A stretch of 64,000 nucleotides of DNA from Corbicula japonica (Eukaryota; Mollusca; Bivalvia; Venerida; Cyrenidae). Shown here in pieces: positions 58,174-64,000 of the stretch. The translations under genes were made by a program, and so were the position numbers. The notes below the pieces were generated by a model. The model did not search any database. It was not told the origin of the DNA and worked only from the letters and a program-made list of their open reading frames with translations. The DNA is taken from assembly GCA_038501625.1 (NCBI GenBank), contig JAZAYU010000088.1:744001-808000 (forward strand), read 5' to 3'. Numbering within the stretch: the stretch's first letter is position 1; each line of letters opens with the position of its first letter.

Positions 58174-58841
58174 AATACTACTATTTTTAAAAAGCTCTCA
58201 ACGCCAATTCGAATGATGGAGCAGGTTTCATTTACAGAGAAATGTTGGTTGACTTTTTTACAAGCAAAGAATCTGTGATATCACGTGTTTATATTTGTAA
58301 ATGGTCATTAATAAACAATAACCGAAATAATACTTAAAATTGTATTTAGTAAATAAATAAATTCACGTACTGGGCAAACCATTAAATGACACGTAAGTAC
58401 TAATTCATAGACAACTTGAAAATTAATGCTATTTCATTGGACACAATTTAATTTCAACCACTAAGAGAATTCTAAATGTTTCGTAAGAAAGACCCGATGA
58501 ACTACATAGATTTTCGTAATATCGTAAGATCGGGACATATAACATTTATTGACACCACGGGATGGCTTACATGTAGGACACAATGTCACCAGGCCAAATA
58601 ACAAAATGAAATACTATACTTTGTATAAATAGTAAGTTCATCATTTATGCTCTAGAATATTTATTAGGGCAATATCATTGTGTTTTTCCTTAAACATGTA
58701 TTAAGTTACGTGTAGATTTGTACCGTTGAAACTTTGAAATGCTACTTTTGTTCATATGATGTACGAGGGTGATCCAGATCCAGGGCATGATGAACACTTA
58801 CAACACACGTACAATAATATCTACTTTAATTAAATTGAAGC
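58174..58841. other. Intergenic, nothing recognised
   Basis: No gene supported. Confidence 0.5.
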
Positions 58842-59112
58842 TAGGGTCGGATACAAGTGCCCAAGATTATAAAACTGAGCATGGAAACCAGTCTCAAATC
58901 TCAAGCATCTGATTGGCTGAAATGGCGACTGGTCGCCATTTCAGCCAATCAGATGCTTGAGATTTGAGACTGGTTTCCAATCTCAGCTTTATAACCTTCA
59001 GCCAAGATTTACGGAAATGATTTTCATTGGGGTAGTCAAAGGGTAGATACATGATAATTTCCAAATGTCTAGCCAAAATTTCGATTAAAATTAAATACTG
59101 CTTCACTCAAAA
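58842..59112 (+). repeat. Family C repeat interrupted by a hairpin MITE
   Basis: The left end TAGGGTCGGATACAAG (58842..58857) continues after the insertion as AAGATTTACGGAAATG (from 59004), then GGGGTAGTCAAAGGGTAG, ATGATAATTTCCAAATGTC and AAATTAAATACTGCTTC. Removing the insertion and one AAG restores the family sequence. Confidence 0.8.
58858..59003. mobile_element. Family H hairpin MITE, copy 8 (inside family C)
   Basis: A 146-bp near-perfect palindrome starting TGCCCAAGATTATAAAACTG and ending ATAACCTTCAGCC. The target duplication AAG is at 58855..58857 and 59004..59006. The interrupted host repeat proves the exact boundaries. Confidence 0.92.
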
Positions 59113-59475
59113 GTTCGTATGTGTTTATACGGCCGCAGATAAATACACATTTCACTTAAATCTGGCCGGCAAGCAGTTGTTTTCCTAAAATTCATTCTGA
59201 AAATTTGACCCGTTTTTTACAATATTTGCGTCCCCATAACCTAATAATGTAAAAGGTTGGCGAAATTCTATTGTGAACAAAAACTGACAACCATATTATA
59301 CAGTAAAACTCCTGAGAACAGAAATAAGTTTCGTTGTGCCCGACACACGATCAGTTTGTCCTGATAAGACAATAAGAGTGCCGTGAAATCCAAGCCCCTG
59401 GACCTTGTGACATAATCGCGTATTAAGATTACATTTATGGCTTCAAAGGTCGGTATCAGCATTTATGTAATCAAG

Positions 59476-59477
<2 letters not shown>
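59113..59477. other. Intergenic, nothing recognised
   Basis: TCTGGCCGGCAAGCAGTTG + TTTTCCTA near 59161 has a relative near 60284 (TCTGGTCGTTAAAGCAGTAG + TTTTCCTA). Confidence 0.4.

Positions 59478-59526
<49 letters not shown>
59478..59526. repeat. (AAT)n microsatellite
   Basis: About 16 uninterrupted units. Confidence 0.97.
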
Positions 59527-59527
<1 letters not shown>

Positions 59528-60104
59528 TCTTTATTTTTAACATATTTGGCAAAGCCATTCTTACATATGGTCCTCTTAAGAACAAGTACAAATAGTTACA
59601 AATTTACATTCATACATACATACATTCTCATAATATAATTGAAAGAAAAAAAAGTTACAATTAAAATTTCAAGAACAACATGAAAAGGATTATGTACAAA
59701 AACATGACATGAAAAAGTAATGAGATGATCTAGCAATTTACCTGTCTGGCATCTTAAAGGCTTATGAGACAGATAAAATAATGGTCTGTGTTTCTCAGGC
59801 CATTTTTTTTAAATTTAAGTGTCACTTTGTAAGAATGTCCACGAACTATTTATCTACATTTATAAAATCTCAATATAAAAATCTTCTAAGAGAACTGGAC
59901 GCATTAAAATACATGGTCTAACTCCCATATTACAGAAACAGACTATAATTTTTGTTATTTCAAAATAGCAAATTATAATAATTATAAATGTGACATTGCA
60001 AGATTGTTAAATATGACAGCAAATTGTCACGCTGTACGTTATGTTCTGTTTAACACGTACTTGTAAAGGACTTGACCTTGTCGTTCAGCGAAAACTATTT
60101 GCAC
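59527..60104. other. Intergenic, nothing recognised
   Basis: AT-rich sequence without features. Confidence 0.5.
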
Positions 60105-60178
60105 TTCCCCCTCCCCCCCCCCCCCCCCCCCAAAAAAAAAAAAACAACAAAAAAAACAAATAACAACAACAAAAAGAA
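60105..60178. repeat. C-run plus A-rich tract
   Basis: About 19 consecutive C followed by 13 A and CAACAA words. Confidence 0.9.
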
Positions 60179-60411
60179 CACCAGCCACACCTATACAAAC
60201 TAGATGAAACATCTCAAAGGATATAAATATGCGTTACATATACTGACATCATGATAGCAATGAAAACATTTTTCACCAAAATCTGGTCGTTAAAGCAGTA
60301 GTTTTCCTACAATTTTTGCCACGTATTTCGTTATTGAAAACAATTGCAATGTCTTTGATAAAAGTTTCGCTGGACTCAATTCAACGGAATCGAAAGAGGC
60401 AATGTGCGAAA

Positions 60412-60570
60412 GTTCCTTTTAATTTCTACTTTCGGTTCCAAGGCCAAACTTGTCTTCTTACTTTTATTTTCAGTTTCAAGGCCAAAATTGTCTTGGCACT
60501 TCTACTTTCGGTTTCAAGATCAAACTTGTCGTTTCACTTCCACTTCCGGTTTCAAGGCCAAAATTGCTGA
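60412..60570. repeat. Minisatellite, unit ~40 bp, four copies
   Basis: Units follow the pattern CTT.(T/C)TACTTTCGGTTTCAA then GGCCAAAATTGTC or GATCAAACTTGTC. An 84-codon frame reads through all copies as a repeated FxFRFQGQ-like motif, probably incidental. Confidence 0.85.
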
Positions 60571-60777
60571 TGTACTACTTTAAAGCCAGACATTTATTTG
60601 CAACTAAACGTACTTAGGCAAAATGTGGCTCACTTAATAGGGGAGATAACTTAAAAAGTATTTATTCTAGAGTGACGGTTCTTGCACACTGCCTACATGT
60701 ATTCCAAGCTTGGAATTTTTTTTTCTTCGTCCATAGTCAATTTATTTTCTTTACTTGATATCATACGGTTTTATCGC

Positions 60778-60935
60778 AGGTGCGAACCGAGTAGATCTAG
60801 ATCAATCGACACTGTTCACTTCTTGGTCAGATATAACATAATGAATCTCAAAACGAACAGTGTGTTGGCTGATCCGGATCTTCTCTGTTTGCAGATTCGA
60901 TAAAACCTGTTTATACGGAGTGAAGATTTTAACAC
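60778..60935. repeat. Family G repeat, diverged
   Basis: GTGCGAACCGAGTAGATCTA, the spacer TTCTTGGTCAGATATAACAT + AATGAATC, then GGCTGATCCGGATC and the border ACGGAGTGAAGATTTT. Confidence 0.6.
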
Positions 60936-61700
60936 AAAACGAATCCTGTTCGTGTGAAACTTAGGATATTAACTGATCTCGGAGTGGGCAGCTTTCATGT
61001 GTCGACACCACATTAACCTCAAAAGGAAGTTTCTACAGAACTCTAAGTATACTGTACGCGTCGACCTAGCCAAGTCATGCATTTATGTAATAAATAATGT
61101 TAGCGGATTGCACAAATTCAAAATCGAATGCAGACGACTGCATTTTTGACCTGCGTGATAACAGCGTACATAGTGGTTAGTCCTCTCAAGCGAATGCACT
61201 TCATTTATTGTGTAAAATGTCAACAAATCGACACTCTGTCAGAAACTTTGGACTTATTGTCCTCTTGCCCTAAATGTGCCGTTCTAAAGGTCGGACATTC
61301 GGTCCTTTACCTCGAACTTTGCCATTTTTCCGATAGACTTTAAGTCTTATGCCACGAACCTTGATGATTAAATGGTCGGCTGTCTGCCTTCTAGCGCAAG
61401 ATTTGCTTTGTTGAAAGTAGGGTGCTCGAACTCGTCGGCTGGCCAAAAAAAAGGCATTCAGCCCGTGCATCTAAAGGCCTGCTAGCTTATTATAATTATA
61501 GAATTGGTTAAAATTATCAAACATTTTACCCAAAAAATCTGTACTTCGGTCATGTCACATGTTCAGCGATGACGCTTGTTGGTAAAACCAAAGTTTCCAC
61601 AACTAGTACACAACTGACAGTGACATGCATGAGCATGTTTATTACATTGCGTACATTATAACGCATTTAATAAGGTCAAAAACAATCTGTTACATAAAAA
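60936..61700. other. Intergenic, nothing recognised
   Basis: Frames at 61128..61343 and 61270..61470 overlap on opposite strands; neither has a motif. Confidence 0.45.
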
Positions 61701-61850
61701 CAGGGTCGGATGCAAATTTTCCAGAAAGGGGGGTCGTTTGATATGTGATAATTACCTACTTTATGGAAAAGAAAACCTTGAAATTTAAATATTGCTGTCC
61801 AAGAATGGGGTTCGAGCTAAGCCACTGAACCCCCGCTGGATTCTCCCCTG
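61701..61850 (+). repeat. Family C repeat
   Basis: CAGGGTCGGATGCAAATTTT at the left and CCGCTGGATTCTCCCCTG at the right, with ATTGCTGTCCAAGAATGGGG inside. Confidence 0.82.
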
Positions 61851-63770
61851 AAAAAAAGTTAAAAATAAGACCGATGTCTATCCTAGTACTTATCCTCAAC
61901 TGTTACGTCATATTTACAATTTAATTGTTTAATAGGAAACTTTTTAACAAGTAACAGGAAGCAGTTATCATTCTGGCTAAGTACTGATAAATTAGCCGAC
62001 TACCTAAATATAAAGCCTCTCTCATAATGTGTGTTTATCGTTGTGTATGCAGACACGTCCAGACAGTGTCGAAGGCCGGACACCCGGCTGGCGTTAACGT
62101 GACCGCACATGTCACCACCAATAGGCATAGGCATACTTCGGCAAACAAACCAAGTTGCATCATTTCGACCCAGTTATGTTGCGTCAACCGACTTCGTGTA
62201 AATTGATTAATTCAAGGTAACGCTGTGGTAAAACGGCGTTTCAACGCGGTAAATTGACATCATTAAATTCACGTTTCTAAGAAAAACAAGTCATTAATTT
62301 TTAAAGCTTACTACGTTGATTGAAATAGCCGCATTTTATCTACAGCAAACAGATAATTATGTAGGCTAAATGACTAATTTACGGAAATCTTTGCTATTTT
62401 AAGATAGTTTATGCAACTATCAAAAACAAATTTCTATTTTGAGACAACGAGCATTGTGTTTATCCACCTAGAAACCAAAACCATGCCCAGGTTCTCGGCA
62501 GCATTTCAACTTCCGCCCATGTCTCGCGTGTTGCTATGGTTGCACATAATTCACAACGGGAAGCTATCGCATTAATAATAGCTGCGTCATGATTTACCTT
62601 GCTGGTACCTGCACCTGTACATTTTAAAATAATCATTCATTCACAGGAGATGGGAAACCACAAAGGATTAATCAAATTGAAAATGTGGGTCAATAGACCG
62701 TCGGTCTGTACTACACCTATTTTTACTCCACCAATCCTAAGCTAGAGGCGCATTAGGGGAAACTGTTTACATTTAGACAATTTGCACGATTTCAGCTATT
62801 TTGCTTTAAAATGCACGAAATTTCTTATTTTATTTTGTATAAACTATAACGACTTTTATTTATCAGTATTCCTTATATTTAATAAATATATCTATATTCT
62901 ACATTTCAAAATTCCGAAAACCGACGAAAAATCCGATCGTACTTGTTATGTCTTTGTTTACGTCGAGATGGGACATGCGTACACGCATCCAATGGTAAAG
63001 TATGACGTTATTCCAGATAGCGGACGATCGCATACTTAACCTTGAGAAACATTGCTATCAATGAATGATATGTACACGGTATTCCTAGGAAAATACCTGA
63101 AACCGCAAATAGGATGTTTATTATGGAAAATGACCATTTACCCAACGCTTAATTTGGTCAAGTACTGAAAGTAGGGTTTTTATCAATGTTCATGAATACA
63201 ATTCAGTAATTCGGTCAGCATAATAGCTGCTCGCATTTCATTCGTCACAAACACAAAACAACATGCTTTATCTGTGTTTTCCGATTAACGGCTGTTTCTA
63301 CATGCGGTAGCTGTCGTTAAGCATAAAGGCCCGGGTCTGCACAACAATTTGGGTTTTGTTTGTTAATTTCGTCGGTGGATTAACATCAAAAACACCATTT
63401 ACAATCTTTTTTTAAAAATATTTTAGGGGAAAATTGCCTTTAATTGGCCTTTGTGCCCGTACATCAAATTGGCTCAAGCTGGCCCCAGTTTCCCCTTGGA
63501 GCAACGTTTACTCGACAAACGCTTATTGAATTTATTAGGCGTGCCTAATATTTGCCTGATGCAACCCAGACAACAATGCCACCACAAAAATGTTTAATGT
63601 CACACCTTATTTACCAGACGATCACTCATCCAATTTGACCTTAAACCAGGTCGTCTGTTAAGTTTCAAGGTTAAAGGGACACAACTGCTGTTTAAAGACA
63701 GATGATCAAAATGCAAATGATTTAAGACAATAACTGTTATCTCCCTTAGTGACAAGTTCAACCGTAATAA
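61851..63770. other. Intergenic; locally CpG-richer but no gene recognised
   Basis: The part near 62040..62280 has more CG than its surroundings, and 62515..62545 has an RFX-like GTTGCTATGGTTGC. These could mark a regulatory region or a first exon of a gene outside the window, but nothing proves it. Confidence 0.4.
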
Positions 63771-63883
63771 CTGGAGACCAGTCTCAAATATAAATCAAAT
63801 CTCAAGTATCTGATTGACTTAATTGAAATCGAGACTAGTTTCCATTTCTGCTTATCTGATGCTTGAGATCTGAGACAGGTCTT
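63771..63883. repeat. Family H hairpin MITE, strongly diverged
   Basis: GGAGACCAGTCTCAAATATA and CAAATCTCAAGTATCTGATTG on the left, GATGCTTGAGATCTGAGACA on the right, with a damaged centre lacking the ATGGCG core. Confidence 0.65.
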
Positions 63884-64000
63884 TTACAGTCGAATAATTC
63901 GTTTTAGACTTTCATGTAAAAAATATTGAAAAATATTATTGATCTCATCATTATTTAAGAAAGAAAAGATAACCAAACCGAATAAAAACAAACTGTTTGA

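Noticed and set aside
60316..60570. 84-codon frame with repeated FxFRFQGQ-like units
   Set aside because: It arises from a 40-bp minisatellite; the period is not a multiple of three in all units and no start context supports it.

Overview
The window looks like metazoan nuclear DNA, most likely a bivalve mollusc; this is inferred. It is AT-rich, has very low gene density and no operon-like structure. It carries a single-exon animal stress-response gene, a pogo-type transposon, a degraded LINE, tRNA-derived SINEs and many short dispersed repeats, plus microsatellites and minisatellites. One SINE has a body resembling a repeat I associate with mollusc genomes. No prokaryotic, organellar or viral genome features were seen.

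Only one host protein-coding gene is well supported. It is an intact, apparently intronless gene of the IER2/IER5 (immediate early response) family at 17708..18622 (+). Upstream lie two inverted CCAAT boxes and a perfect CRE, and downstream is a long AU-rich stretch with candidate poly(A) signals. A second, much weaker candidate is a small reading frame on the minus strand at 3818..4084 with a poly(A) signal behind it.

Layout. At 1..4.3 kb there are copies of a GATC-rich repeat (family G), one interrupted by a hairpin MITE (family H), and the small candidate gene. At 4.66..5.95 kb is a non-autonomous hAT element with 18-bp terminal inverted repeats (TIRs) and an 8-bp target-site duplication (TSD). 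At 6.12..9.54 kb is a pogo/Tigger-type element with perfect 20-bp TIRs, TA on both sides and a frame-broken DDE transposase. At 10..17 kb are a long inverted repeat, three full hairpin MITEs about 1 kb apart and several copies of a CAGGG-ended repeat (family C). At 17.4..20.2 kb is the IER-family locus. At 20..35 kb is intergenic DNA with families C, G and H, two SINEs, microsatellites and a long G-run. At 35.8..37.0 kb are a 200-bp foldback element and a TTAA-flanked element with ~245-bp inverted arms around a cysteine-rich reading frame. At 37.8 kb is a possible TATA promoter with a strong hairpin. At 39.4..40.8 kb is a dead non-LTR retrotransposon on the minus strand. At 41.95..42.74 kb is a second TTAA-flanked element, holding a tRNA-like segment. 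At 44.5..47.3 kb are three tandem-repeat regions. The rest, to 64 kb, is mostly gene-free with further repeats, including a hairpin MITE inserted into a family C element at 58.86 kb.

The genes do not form a pathway. The window is a lone immediate-early gene in a repeat-rich intergenic landscape, and the main biological content is the mobile-element history. Nested insertions show that the hairpin MITE was active after families G and C. I found no convincing new multi-gene system. The best leads are the hairpin MITE with 3-bp target duplications, the two TTAA elements and the footprint of the deletion that broke the pogo transposase.
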